Positions 1-11,186 are shown, counted from the first letter of the stretch. The stretch: DNA of 64,000 nucleotides from Hyaloraphidium curvatum (GCA_025558095.1 JAIVFI010000006.1:434001-498000), one strand, 5' to 3'. Notes: generated by a model not told the origin, from the sequence alone. Translations and numbers: made by a program.

Positions 1-536
1 GTGGACCGTGAGCAATTGTCGGTCAAACTTGTACTGCGGGAGAAGCATTAGCGGCTGTTTCCGGCGGCAGGGAGCTGATCGACAGCAGAGGCAGAGAGCG
101 AGGCCAGGCCGAAGATTGCCCGCGGCCGGCGCCCAGGTCCTCAACCTCGGAGGCCCGAGTCTCCGCCACCACCACCGTCCCCCTTTGCCTGCCCCGACCA
201 CCACATCGCGCCAAACCACCTGCTGACACCCACGTTGAACGTTGCCGCACACCAGTAGAAGAAGCTGGGCACCAGGATGCCCCCGATGAGGCCGTATCGG
301 AGCGTCCGCGGCGTCACTTTGAAGTTGCGCAGCGTGTTCTCCCGCATGTACGCCCATTTCTCGATTGCCGGGTCCTAATAGACAACGGGGCGTGAGAAGG
401 TCCAGATGGAGCCGGTTGGTGGGAGCGTATCGGCGTCCGATACCGTCGGTTGCCATCGGGGTCAGCGAGGTCTCGGGGCTGCCATCGCGCCCGCGAGACT
501 TGCCTTGCGGACCTCGTTCAGGAAATGGCGTGCCAT
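1..536 (-). CDS. NADH dehydrogenase B15/NDUFB4-like subunit, 3' end cut by window edge
   Basis: Probable accessory subunit of the membrane arm of mitochondrial complex I. The central exon (374-234) encodes DPAIEKWAYMRENTL followed by TPRTLR and a hydrophobic span (GLIGGILVPSFFYW). This arrangement is what I know of the fungal B15/NDUFB4 family: a short soluble start, a MREN-like helix and one transmembrane segment. A downstream exon begins at 33 (YKFDRQLL) after a CCGCAG acceptor and runs off the window. The first exon is less certain. ATG at 536 gives an 11-codon exon ending at 504 that joins in phase, but its donor would be a GC-type site (AAG|GCAAGT), so the intron would be GC-AG. Both introns are in phase 0. 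The family call rests on short motifs only. Confidence 0.6.
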
Positions 537-1017
537 CGCTCTAACGCCGCAATTGGTCGCCAAAAGCGGCGCAGGATGGCCCGGGTGACCGCTGCAGCCG
601 CGCGGTCTGTGGTGTTGCCGTCGAGAGGGCGCTCTCGTCGCTGGCGCCGTAGCATTCTCCTCCCTGCCCGATCACACCTTCGCGTCTGTTTATGCTCCAA
701 TGCTGCGACCTAACATGGTTCCTTTTCCTAAGTTGCTGCAGCGTCTTTGGCAACGAGGCCCGTGGGCCGCAGATGCAGGGGGAACGTTGGTCTATCTGAA
801 GACGACAGGCCGGAGGAGATGAAGGGAAACAAGAGATGGCATGAATCGTGCCTGTTCTTACTTCTTTCAACGGCCAATACTCTGCTCGAGTGCGGAGAAA
901 AGCGAAGGTGATCACCTCGCGATGATCTTTGCTCTTCCCTCCCTTTGCCGTCGAATTCCGTGACGCCCTCGTCACGTCCGAAGCGGCCGGCAGGACATCC
1001 TCCAGTCGCTCCGCGCG
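537..1017. other. intergenic region between divergent genes
   Basis: About 480 bp between the start of the complex I subunit gene and the first supported ATG of the helicase gene. I see no convincing reading frame. It may hold an upstream exon of the helicase gene: the frame is open back to an acceptor-like CCGGCAG near 991, which would add eight residues before the ATG at 1018. Otherwise it should contain two divergent promoters. Confidence 0.5.
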
Positions 1018-4000
1018 ATGCTCGGCCAGGAGTCTCTCTCGGAGCGGGAGAGGCTTCGGAAGGAGCTCAAGGCTTGGGAGCGTTCGTTCAGGGCAGACCA
1101 CGGCCGCCAACCCGAGCCCTCGGATCTGAAGGAGCTACCCGCCATCAGTGGGCCCCGAGACGATGTGTGATTGCGCCTAGTCGTCTCACTTACGGCCATC
1201 GCAGAGCGAAAGTACCAAGAGTACGAGCGTCTGAAGAAGGCGGAGAAGGAGCGGGCCGAACGCCCCACTGCCTCTCGGCCGTCTCCCGCTCAGGCCCGGG
1301 CTGCTACGAGCGACGATGACGCTGGCAAGGGGCGCGACGAAGACGAGAACAGCGTTCCCGATTCGCCTCCCCATCATCAGCAGGAGAACCCCACTTCCTC
1401 GCGGTCGGCATCGCTGACGGAAAGGACCCCTTGGCTCAAGAGCCGACCTTCGGCGGGACTTCGGGGTCATTCGCTCGGCGATGAGGCGGACGGAGATGTC
1501 GTCGAGCCTACACCGGGCGTGCGTAGGAGAAGATCTTCCATTTTCGCTGCGAGGCAAGCCCAGGGAGGATCGGCCAGCCGTGGCGCCTTCGGAACCCACG
1601 TGAACAAAAAGGAAACTAGAAGCGGAGCTTCGCGAGGCAAAAGGGGAGGCATTGAGATCGCCGAAGAGGACCACGAGGATGGCGCGGATTCCCTGCAGCC
1701 GCCCAGCATTCGTCCGGCGAGCCAGGAACGCCGTACACCCCTCGCGGAAATGGAAGTCCCGGCGATGCCGGTCGAGGCTCAGGACGCCATGGCAGTCGAT
1801 TCGCATGCGCACGAAGAGATCAAGTGCGTTTCCTAGCTAGCCCGGAGGCGGAAGCCTGACTCATGATTCCCATCCAGTCTTCCCGAACAGTCGCTGGATG
1901 AGTTCAGCCTATATCCTTTGGAACAAGCTCTGGACGATGAGCCTCAAGAGCGCGGTCTCTCGGTGTATGATTCCAGCACCTGGTACGACGATCCGGACGA
2001 CTTTTCGGTGCCAGTGCCTGGTCAGAACGCCTTCAACGTCAAGACGAAGACGAAGCGTCGCAGCCGGGGCCAAGTGCCTACGGACGAGGCCCGCTTTGGG
2101 CGTCAACCGGAGTGGCCCGCTGGAGAAGACAGCGACGTATACTCCATCGATGCCGTCGATTCCGGTGCGGAGAACGCGGTCCTCACGCATGAGGCAATGG
2201 ACTACCACGTCGAGGTCGAAGGATCGGACAAGGAGAACGTCCCCTCCGACGACGGCTCTGTACGGAAGAAGCGCGCAGAGGCTCGGAAGGCTGCGAAACC
2301 GCAGCAATCCAGGGGCCGCAAGCGAAGGGCGCCGGTCGACGAGGATGCAGAGGATGCGCCAGCGCCGCGGAACGTGGAAGCAGCGGAGGAGATGGACGCA
2401 AAGTCCGAGGACGACGCATCACTTGGGCAATCTTCGGCATCGGATGGGGTTGGGTGTTCCCGCTTTTGCGCCATGGCGCCGGCTAGAACCCTTGTTTCAG
2501 GACGGCGATTCGGAAAGCTCGCAGGAGGTCTACGCAAGTCGCAAGAAGGCAGCAGCACGACGGAAAGCGAAGGTCAAGGGCGGCGGAAACGGTGCGTTTT
2601 AAGCTGCATGTGTTGCTTTGCGCTACTGACGATTGATAAGCAGCACGGAAAGGGCCCGCCAAGCAAAAGGAGCCCGATGATGCCGTCAAGAGGAAGAGAG
2701 GAACCAAGAACACCGAAGTTGCCCAGTCTGGGCAGGCGGGAGCGGCCAAGAAGCCTCGAACGAAAGGTAGGCTTTTGCCATTGATGGAGGCAGTGTACAG
2801 CCTCATTGACTGCAACCACCAGCAGGCCAGACGTCGAACCGCGTGTCGAACAACTTTGTTGCCATGAAAATCAACAAACGAGGGAACCTGGGCAAATACG
2901 GCAAGGCCATGGCGCGGCGCGGGGGCAACAAGTTTGCCAAGATTACTTCCGTCGGCGCGAGCTACTCCACCAACTTCGAAACGGAAAGGAGGAAGAACGG
3001 CCGCCGTGGTCCTGCCGCGGACGAAGGCTTCGGAGGCTTCGCAGGTCTCAACGTGGACGACCTCGATTTCCAGTTCGATCCCAAGGAAGTCGACGTCCCG
3101 GAAGTTGCGCATGCAAGGACCACACGGGGAGCACCGACTTTCATGGCCCAAGAGCTGGCCGATGATCATAGGTGGACGAGCTTCTGGGTCCGATGGCGAT
3201 CTTTGCTGAAGCACGCCAACAGCGTCGCAGCGGTTGCACGGATCCTGTGCGGTCCGAAGTCGGGCTTGGCTGTGGATGAAACTGACATGGCCGTCGACGA
3301 AAATGATTCGTCCGGTGCTTTGGTGGACCTGAACAAAGCTCTTTTGGAAAGCGGTATGGCGGCTGAGTATCGGGAGGGACAGGTGGAGGCTCTTGCGAGC
3401 GTGCTTTCGGCAACTTCCACCCTGGTCGTCATGCCGACAGGTGCTCGTCGTTGGCTGTTCATTGCTGGCACGTCTTCTGACTGTGCATTCTCAGGGAGCG
3501 GCAAATCGCTGCTGTACCAGCTCCCTGCCTACATCCTCTCGCGGCTACCCACCTCGGGTCCCTGCATCACGCTCGTCATTTCGCCCACAATATCGCTCAT
3601 GGAGGATCAGGTCCGCAACCTTCCTTCTTGCCTTCGCGGTGCTTGCATCAGCAGCCAGGTATGAGTGCGCAATGGACTAAGCTCCCCTTGTTCACGGTGT
3701 CCTTGCAGCGCGATAACATCCAAGAGGTCGTCCAGGAGCTTTGTGCTGGCAACGTCGACATCCTTTTCGTCACCCCGGAGAGGTTGCAGTCTCAAACATT
3801 CGTCAACTTCCTGACTTCCGGTCAATGCCCACCGGTGAAGCTGGCTTGCATCGATGAGGCGCATTGCCTGAGCGAATGGTCGCACAATTTCCGGTGCGTT
3901 CGATCGGATGGTTGCCAAGCTTCCCTCACCGGCCTATCTCGCAGCCCGGCGTTCCTGCATCTGGATCGGGCTCTGCGGGAGAAACTTGACGTGCCCGTCA

Positions 4001-5967
4001 TCCTCGCCCTGACCGGCACTGCTACAAAGGAGGCTCGCCGTGACATTTGCAAGATGCTGAAACTGTCGCGCACGATCGATCACTCCGCTGTGCGACCCAA
4101 TCTCCGCCTTTCCGTCTCGCGTGAGGATGACAGGTCAGTCAAGACGCATGTCGCCTATCGGCTGGCCGAGGGCTTACAGAATCATTGCACACCGCCAGGG
4201 ACGTCGCCATCTTCAACTTGCTGCGTTCTCACCCATGGAAGGACATGAATTCCGTCATCATCTACTGCATGCGCCGGGACCAGTGCGATTCTTTGGCTTC
4301 CTACCTCCGTGCCCGCAACTTCCAGGCGGACAGCTATCACGCAGGCCGAACTCCCGACGAACGTCACATCATCCAGAGCAGTTTCTTTACCGGCAGGATC
4401 AAGATCCTCGTGGCCACAGTGGCGTATGGCATGGGCATCAACAAGTCGGACATCCGTGGCATCATCCACCACAGCCTGCCAAAGAGCCTGGAGAACTACG
4501 TCCAGGAGATTGGCCGTGCCGGGCGCGACGGTCTCCCAGCCAGCTGCCACCTTTTCCTCAGCCGAGAGGACTACGTCAAGCTTCGCAGCTTTGCCTTCTC
4601 AGACGCGCCGTACAAGGCTGCGGTTGAAAGCCTGGTGGAGGCAGCGTTTGGCGACAGACGGCCCCGCGGCAAGGGCAAGGGCAAGCAGCTCTCCGGGACG
4701 TCAAGCGACGGACGCAAGGTGGCGATCTCAGTCGAAACGATCGAGAACGAGATGGACTTGAAGAAGGAAGTCGCCGCGACCCTGCTGACGTACATGGAGC
4801 TCCAGCGGCCCGATCTCGTCCGCGTGATGCCCAGTGAGCCCGCGTCTGGCTCATATCCTATGCGAACGATGAACTGACGCAAAACCGCCTCAGTCGGCCA
4901 TGCTCGGTGCACCGTCCGGTTCCTCAAAACCTCGAAGGAAGAACTTGCGGAGCGGGACGAAATCGTCTCGTCCATCCTTCGCAACGTGGATGACGTCGAC
5001 AGCTCACAGCCTATGGTCTTCGATGTCCTCGACGTAAGTCCCAATACCCCGCTCCTTTTCAACCGCTTTAGCCATTTCCACAGGTTTGCCAGGATCTAGG
5101 CATTGGCGTCTCGGATCTTCGGGCAAAGCTGCGATCGCTCAAGGTGCTGCGACTTGCTGGCAACTTGCGAAGCCAGCTAACGGTCCCGCAGTCGCAGAAA
5201 GAGCTTGCCTTCGAATTTGTCAAGGATGCTTTCCTGCTCCAGGTGCAAACCCCGTCGGACGCAGACAAGCAGGCCCTAGTTGCCGAACTTTGCGCCGAAG
5301 TGGTCCGCCTGGAGAAGATCCGGGTCCAGAAGGTCGACGACATCTACCAGGCGCTCCTTCCTGTCGCCTTCAGCACTTTCGCGGACAGCGCGCTCAGGGA
5401 ACCCGGGGACGAGGACGAGGACGAGGACGAAGCGCTGACAGCGGAAGGCGCCGACAGCAGCGAAACGCTCAAGCAGGCCCTGCATGATTACTTCTCTTCT
5501 GGAGCGGGCGACGAGAGTCCCCAGAACCCGAAGCAGGTTTCGCGTTGGGGCTTCGTGGATCCAATGCTGGTGGAGAGGCAGAAGCAGGAGTGAGAATAGC
5601 GCTCGACATGTCCTATCCACGCCAACGGCCCCTTTTCAGGTACGCGGACATGAACACAAACATCAGGGTCTTCATCTGGAGGAAGAGCGGCAAGTTCCCT
5701 TCGGGACGGGTCGTCGCTCGAATCCTGCATGGGTTGGAAAGCCCGAAGTACCGTGCAGCCGATTGGTTGGTGGAATCCATGTTTTGCGGGCGCGTCCTTA
5801 TCCCTGTGGCTTGTAGGTCGCACGAACAGCTTTGGGGCAAGGGAAAGCACTTCAACTTCCGCGAACTCGAGCGGATGGCGGAGGATTCGCTGAAGCGGTT
5901 CAGCGAATCCCAGGGAAAGAGCAAATCCAAGGCGGATGCGGAGTCGGATTCGGATTCGGAACAATGA
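1018..5967 (+). CDS. RECQL4: RECQL4-type DNA helicase with Sld2/DRC1-like N-terminus
   Basis: Superfamily 2 3'-5' helicase expected to act in replication initiation and repair. Predicted exons: 1018-1147, 1205-1823, 1878-2448, 2501-2591, 2644-2766, 2826-3440, 3495-3658, 3709-3893, 3945-4133, 4199-4833, 4894-5033, 5084-5589, 5640-5967; they join in frame to 1431 aa. Residues 17-60 carry the Sld2 signature ([17 protein letters not shown], then AIKRKYQEY). A basic [13 protein letters not shown] block precedes the helicase, as in RECQL4. Motifs: Walker [18 protein letters not shown] box [17 protein letters not shown], motif [12 protein letters not shown]. The C-terminus contains [17 protein letters not shown], resembling the RECQL4 tail. 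A 54-nt in-frame stretch at 3171-3224 has intron borders and may be spliced out. The start could lie further upstream if a 5' exon exists. Confidence 0.88.
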
Positions 5968-6057
5968 CATGTCATTTCGTTACTGCTACAAAAAGCACGC
6001 GAACAAATGCTCGAAAACGGCCGTGTCCCAGGAAAATCCGCACAATGCCACAATAAA

Positions 6058-7995
6058 TCAGCTGCCCTCCTTCACCGCCGCTTCAAGCGGCCCCTTGCCC
6101 TGAGCTGCCATCAACGCCCTCGCAGCTGCTTCGCGCGCAAGGTCCTTCTGTCGCTGCTGCACGGCCATCGCTGCCTCCTGCTGCTGCCTCTGCTTAAGTG
6201 GGCGCACGGGAAGCGGGTGATGGAGCAGCGGCTGCTCGACGCTCCCCGCGACGCCAGGCAGCGCGTGCGGCTTCGCCGGAGGTATCGGCCCTGCGCCCTG
6301 CAGAAAGGTCTGGAACTGAATGTTGCTCTGCAGGTTGGCAGGCGGCGACTCGTTCCGGAAGTTGTCGTCCGAGGGTATCACGATGTGCATGGAAGGACCG
6401 GCAGGCCCTTGCCCCGCACTTGCCGTACGCTGAGCGTGTCCGTCCGCCACGTGCGGCCCGGAACTCAAGCCCGCTGCAAGAGCTGCGGCGTCCGCGCGGT
6501 CCGCTCGGCTCTGGTAAATGTGGGCGAGCCGCTCCTCCTCGGCCTGCAGCTTTGAAACCTTGGTCCGCAGCCTCTGGAGGTACTCAACAGCTTTGAAGAG
6601 GATGACCGACTTGCTGCTGCCGATTCCGGTGCCCGAATTGGGCTGGCTTCGCAGAGCGGGTATAGACTGGCACAGGTTCGAGAAGCCGACGCGAATGGCG
6701 TCCCGCCGGCGCTGCTCCGAGAGAATGTGGTTCTGCCGCTTCTGGTCCTCGGTCAGCGGTTCCCGCTTGCCCCCTCGGGGGCGTTGCTGGGCGCGGCCCT
6801 TGCCGCGCTTGGCCGGCGGTTCGTCGTCTTCGGATTCCTCCTCCTCTTCTTCTTCCTCTTCCGGCTCCGAAGATGGTGGCCGCCGTGACCTCTTTGCCGG
6901 GGTGCGCTTGGGTGCAGCTTCCGAGGCGGCTGACTTGCGCTTGTTGCCCCGCGCCGTTTGTTCAGGCGCTGCAGCTGCAATCTCCAAAGTAACGGGGGTT
7001 GGCAGCTGTTGCGGCACCATTGCCGGAGGCTGGGGCGATGGTGCAAAGTCCTGTAGGCCATTCGGCTGTTGGCCAAGTCCGTAGCTCCCCAAAGCAGCAG
7101 GCTCCTGCTTCACGGCGACCGAAGTCGAAGGCGCACGCCGCCGAGTCCTGGCGTCCTGGATCTGCGCCTCCAATGCAGCAGCTGCGCTGGCTTCTGCCGC
7201 AAAAGACACCCCCTGTAGTCCATCATGAAAGCCGGGCGTCGAGCGCCCAACCGAAGTACCGGCGCCAGAGAGCACCATAGGCACCGACTGCGTGGCTTGA
7301 GGCTGCATGACAGAAGGCGTGATGTTCCACGGCGGTTGCGGCAGGCCGGCCTGCTGCGGCAGCATGGAAAAGAGCTGCTGGCCCGGCTGGCCCATCAGGA
7401 CCTGCTGCTGCTGGACGAGCTGCTGGGCGCCGAGCTGCGGCGTGAGTTGCGGCGTGAGCTGCGGGGTAAGCTGGCGTCCGAGCTGCTGCCCGAGCTGCTG
7501 CCCGAACTGCTGCCCGAACTGCTGTCCGAGCTGCTGCCCGAACTGGTGCCCAAACTGTTGCCCAAGCTGCGGCTGCCCGCCGAGCGAAAGGGCGGCCGCC
7601 TGATCACCATACGGGTCCGGTATGATGACATACTGCTGTCCGTTTATGACCATTTGTCGGAGCTGGTCCGCGCTCTCGGGCCGCGGCGCGATGAGGCCGT
7701 GCGAGGCCAGCGGTGTGCGTGACGGCTCCGGCAGCGGCGACAGCGGGTCGGGCAGCACGCCGAAAGGCGGCTCCGGCAAGGTAGAATTGTGCAGAATCGA
7801 GTCCAAGAACTGCTGGAGATACGCGTTCTCGTCCGCCGAGAACACCGAGTGGTCGGGCGGCAGCAAGTTCTCGTCAAAGAGCACCGGCGCTGGCGGTGGT
7901 AAGGGGGGTGACCCGCCCGCGAAGAGCTGCGTGAGAGCGTCCAGCTCGTTGCTGGCGCGGAGGCCGCCGGCATCGGGCCCGTGCGGCCTTTGCAT
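6058..7995 (-). CDS. bHLH transcription factor, glutamine-rich
   Basis: Intronless 645-aa nuclear regulator. The bHLH domain lies near residues 415-485: basic region KRQNHILSEQRRRDAIRVGF, a loop rich in S/G, then helix 2 with SKSVILFKAVEYLQRLR and a short leucine-rich continuation. The His-Glu-Arg pattern in the basic region is the class that binds CACGTG E-boxes. A Gln-rich low-complexity tract (about 138-198) has repeated LGQQFGQQ units, and an acidic run of about nine Glu lies near residue 380; both are typical of activation regions. ATG at 7995 is the first in-frame ATG, although the frame stays open upstream to a GTG. A palindromic CACGTG sits 58 bp upstream. The domain type is clear; the exact orthologue (MLX/TCFL5-like?) is not. 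Confidence 0.85.
   Translation of the reverse strand: MQRPHGPDAGGLRASNELDALTQLFAGGSPPLPPPAPVLFDENLLPPDHSVFSADENAYLQQFLDSILHNSTLPEPPFGVLPDPLSPLPEPSRTPLASHGLIAPRPESADQLRQMVINGQQYVIIPDPYGDQAAALSLGGQPQLGQQFGHQFGQQLGQQFGQQFGQQLGQQLGRQLTPQLTPQLTPQLGAQQLVQQQQVLMGQPGQQLFSMLPQQAGLPQPPWNITPSVMQPQATQSVPMVLSGAGTSVGRSTPGFHDGLQGVSFAAEASAAAALEAQIQDARTRRRAPSTSVAVKQEPAALGSYGLGQQPNGLQDFAPSPQPPAMVPQQLPTPVTLEIAAAAPEQTARGNKRKSAASEAAPKRTPAKRSRRPPSSEPEEEEEEEEESEDDEPPAKRGKGRAQQRPRGGKREPLTEDQKRQNHILSEQRRRDAIRVGFSNLCQSIPALRSQPNSGTGIGSSKSVILFKAVEYLQRLRTKVSKLQAEEERLAHIYQSRADRADAAALAAGLSSGPHVADGHAQRTASAGQGPAGPSMHIVIPSDDNFRNESPPANLQSNIQFQTFLQGAGPIPPAKPHALPGVAGSVEQPLLHHPLPVRPLKQRQQQEAAMAVQQRQKDLAREAAARALMAAQGKGPLEAAVKEGS
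7430..7580. repeat. Gln-coding tandem repeat inside the bHLH gene
   Basis: Degenerate 12-bp units reading GAGCTGCTGCCC / GAACTGCTGCCC on the + strand. On the coding strand they encode repeated QQLG/QQFG tetrapeptides, followed by three TPQL units. The repeats are likely length-variable between strains. Confidence 0.7.
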
Positions 7996-8052
7996 GGTGG
8001 TCGGAATGTTCGGGACGGGAGACGTCGGCGGTGTTCCAGCAGACCGCGCTTT

Positions 8053-8058
8053 CACGTG
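8053..8058. promoter_or_regulatory. palindromic E-box (CACGTG) upstream of the bHLH gene
   Basis: The perfect 10-bp palindrome TTCACGTGAA at 8051-8060 contains the class B E-box. It lies 58 bp upstream of the bHLH start codon. The encoded protein has the basic-region residues expected to bind this site, so autoregulation is possible. The site is seen in the sequence; its function is inferred. Confidence 0.45.
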
Positions 8059-8328
8059 AAGATGCCAGCCTCGTTCAGCCCCCGTTACTCCTGTCCTCCG
8101 TACGAAATTACTCTACGGAATCCGGGAACCGCCACCAAAACACAAAGAGGACAGCAAATTCCACGAAACAGCTTATCGCATGAGTAAACTCTCCATAAAG
8201 CACGACCACATTGCACTCACGCATTCAGCTAAAGTACCTGGTTCGTTTGTCAGGTAGGGAGGGTGGGAGGGGGGTCCGTACGAAATTACTCATTCATAAC
8301 GTACAAAGTCTCTGCGATCGAGTAGATG

Positions 8329-9119
8329 CTAGCGGCCCACAAGCTCCTTCTGCGGCGCCTTGCCTGTGCCAACGAGCCGGGGCATCTCTCTCCTGCGGGT
8401 CACAGGCAGTGCGATCAGCCATCCGGAGCCGATCGGGCAACGTGCAGCAGCAGGTGCCCAGATACCCACCATCCAGCGGTCTCCATGTGCTGCAGCGATC
8501 GGTGGGTGTTGGACGGCACCCCCAGGAAGCGGGTCTGGAGGATCTGGAGCACGTCGCCGTGGGCCACCAACACGCACACGTTTCGCGGAGCGGCAAGGCC
8601 GGCCGCCGAGTCGGACCCGCTGTCGCCGGCCTGCGTATCGCCGGATGCCGCTTCCCGCTCGAGGTCCTCGACCAGGGACCATGCCCGGGACGCCACCTCG
8701 TCCGTCGACTCGCATCCCCAGCTGTTCAGCGTCCCGAGGTTGTCCGCGGCGTCCTCTTCCCACACGTGCGCGTAGTTGGTGTCGTCCTTGCCGTCCCACA
8801 TGCCGAAGAAGCGCTCGCACAGGCGGTCGTCAAAGACAACCGGCGGGGAGTCCGGGAACGCGGAATCGTGGATGATCCGGGACGTCGTGCGCGTCCGCAG
8901 GAAGGGCGAGGAGTACATCTGCACCGGCGTGCCCGCGGGGACCGAGGTCCGCACGTGCTCGGCGAGCGCGGCCGCGGTGGCCTCGGCCTGCTGTCTCCCG
9001 AGCTCGGTCAGGTCGTACTTCTCCTTGCCGACCTCGGGGTCGCTGCAGATCAGCTTGACATTGTTGGCTTCGCTGAAGCCGTGCCGGACGAGGATGTAGT
9101 CGTTCAGAAGGGTACGCAT
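8329..9119 (-). CDS. histidine phosphatase (phosphoglycerate mutase-like)
   Basis: Phosphatase or phosphomutase of the histidine phosphatase superfamily, 237 aa. The N-terminal RHG motif is YILVRHGFSEANNVK, with the phospho-accepting His at about residue 12. The Arg pocket (YSSPFLRTRTTSRII), a CERFFGMWDG acidic segment and the second catalytic His in VLVAHGDVLQILQTRF follow in the usual order. Exons 9119-8470 and 8392-8329 join in phase over a 77-nt intron, giving a short tail after ETAGW. No feature shows whether the substrate is a sugar phosphate, a nucleotide or a protein. The ATG at 9119 is the first codon giving the canonical start immediately before the RHG strand. Confidence 0.85.
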
Positions 9120-9258
9120 CGCGAGTTTCGGATTCGGGGTCGAAGTGGAGGACGCCCTTCCGTCCTCTCCCCTTCGATATGTACAATTCACAATGCAGCA
9201 GATCGGCACGGCAGGCAACAGAACAGCAGCTTTCCCAAGACCCGAGTCCCCGGCGGCA

Positions 9259-9811
9259 TCATTTCCCAGGCTTGACAGCGGCCGCAACCGCCACGGCCCC
9301 GTCCTGCCCGTCTTCCGCAGCTCCAGCATCGTTGGGGTGGCCCTCGTCTTCCAGTCTCACGCCCTGCGGCCGGCTAGCGCTCCTCTTGCGGTACGCCCAC
9401 AGCCCCGCGAGCGCGAGCAACGCGGCGCCGGCCACGCTGCCTATCACGATTCCAGCAATGGCGCCCGCGGAAAGCTGCGAGCCGCTGGTCGGCTGGCAGC
9501 CGATGGGCCCGCTCGAGCCAAAACCAGGGACGCAAGTCTCACCCGGCGCACAGACCGACCAGACGGTGCCTGAAGGCGAATGAGCATTCGGAATGGTAGG
9601 TGAAGAAGCACAAGAACTACCCACCGGCTCCGTGGACACAGACGACCGTCGCGCCGTTGGGGTAGTCGCTATTGGGCAGGCAGCAGACTGCGGTCCCGTG
9701 TCCGCAGGTCGCCGGCGGCAGCAGCGGCGAGTCCGGCGGATCGGACTTCCGGCAGTAGGCATAATCGCCGGACTGCCGCGATACAAGCCGCTTCTGTCCA
9801 CGCTTTCCCAT
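9259..9811 (-). CDS. single-pass membrane protein with Cys-rich ectodomain
   Basis: Two exons (9811-9625 and 9569-9259) joined over a 55-nt intron give about 165 aa. The first part is Cys-rich (ATCGHGTAVCCLPN, VVCVHG, WSVCAPGETCVPG). It is followed by a Gly/Ala-rich membrane span (AIAGIVIGSVAGAALLALAG) and a basic stop-transfer AYRKR, then an acidic cytoplasmic tail. This looks like a small type I surface protein. No signal peptide is visible from the ATG at 9811, so a missing upstream exon is likely, or a different start. It shares the 169-bp region 9812-9980 with the divergent SURF1 gene. I do not recognise the family. Confidence 0.5.
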
Positions 9812-9980
9812 TGTGACAAAGGCTGGGGCAGCACGCTCCAGTGGCGCGCAAGTCAAGTGACGCCGTCTCCGGACGACCTGTTGTGTGGTGGAGGTCGCGT
9901 TCAATTGACCTAAGTGTATGTCGTCCGACAGGTGGACGCCGTCCGGATCGTCACGTCAACAACGCCCCACTGCTGCCACG

Positions 9981-11186
9981 ATGGCCGCCCGTTTGGTCGC
10001 CCCGATGTCGCGTCTGGTCGAACGGAGCGCTTTGTGCCGAATCGCGGGGCCGCTCGCGCACGCGCCCGCGCGCAGGACCTCCCCGGGCGGCTTCGCATCC
10101 GCCCCGAAACACCGCATCTTGGGCGCCGGAACCCGCGAACGGTCGACTTGGGCCCCTTTGCCGGACAGAGAAAGCCTCTTTGGTCGCCGGCCCGGCCACC
10201 GGACGTTCCAATCGCGCCGGCAATCGACCGCCGTCGACCCCGGCGCGTCCTCAGACGGGGGTTCGGGCAGGTCCGACGGCAGCTCCTTTGCCCGGTCGCT
10301 GGTCAACCTCTTCCCAATCGTCACGTTCTGTCTGGGCGCTTGGCAGGTGTACAGGCTCCAGTGGAAGCTGGCGCTGATCGAGGACCGCGAGGGGAAGCTC
10401 CACAGCCCGGCGGTCGAGATTCCGGACGATCTCGAGTGCGTGTTCACGACGCGGTCCTCGACGTACTTGAGATGAGTCCTCTGACGCATTTTCTGCGGCA
10501 CAGTGCCTCCACCCTGGCCAAGTACGAGTTCCTGCGGGTCAAGCTCTCGGGGACCTTCCTTCACCAGCAGGAGATCCACGTCGGGCCGCGCTCGCGGGGC
10601 GACGGCGACGTCGGCTACTTCATCGTGACCCCGTTCGTCATTTCCGGCGGCCCGCGCGACGGCCAGAAGATCCTGGTCAACCGCGGCTTCGTCCCGCGCG
10701 CTCTGCGCAACGCCCCGCTGCGGCCCGAGTCGCTGCCAAAGGGCGTCGTGACGATCGAGGGGCTTGTGCGGCGCGGGGAGCAAAACTCGATGGGCCTGCT
10801 GGCCAAGGCAGACCCGGCAAAGAACATGTGGACGTGGATGGACCAGGAGACAATGACGGCGACGACCGGCGCGAGCCCGGACTTTCTCATCGAGATGGTC
10901 GAAGGTGCGTAACGCGGGCGGAGTGGTCCGAGCGGCGCGGATTCCGCCTTCTATTGCCGCGACGACGCACACGCTGACGCCCGGCCCCACGGCCCCGATC
11001 GGCGCAGGCAAGATCAACAAGCCGTTCAGGCTGCCGGAACCGCGCCCGCCGCGCGTCGACTACCGCAACAACCACCTGCAGTACGCCATCACCTGGTTCG
11101 GACTGTCTGCTGCGTCGGCGGCTATGCTCGTGGCGGGGCGGGGGCGCGGGGGCTCGCTGCGGCGGCGGTCGCTGCCGATGCGGTGA
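9981..11186 (+). CDS. SURF1: SURF1/Shy1-like cytochrome c oxidase assembly factor
   Basis: Inner mitochondrial membrane protein needed for assembly of complex IV. Exons 9981-10435, 10504-10904 and 11008-11186 give 344 aa. An Arg/Ala/Ser-rich N-terminus with no acidic residue at first (MAARLVAPMSRLVERSALCR) fits a matrix-targeting peptide. The first membrane helix (FARSLVNLFPIVTFCLGAWQ) ends in the family signature GAWQVYRLQWK. The intermembrane-space domain has FIVTPFVIS, ILVNRGFVP and NMWTWMD. A second helix near the C-terminus (YAITWFGLSAASAAMLVAG) follows the typical NNHLQYAITW. Another in-frame ATG at 9918 would add 21 residues; the 9981 start gives the better presequence. Confidence 0.9.
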
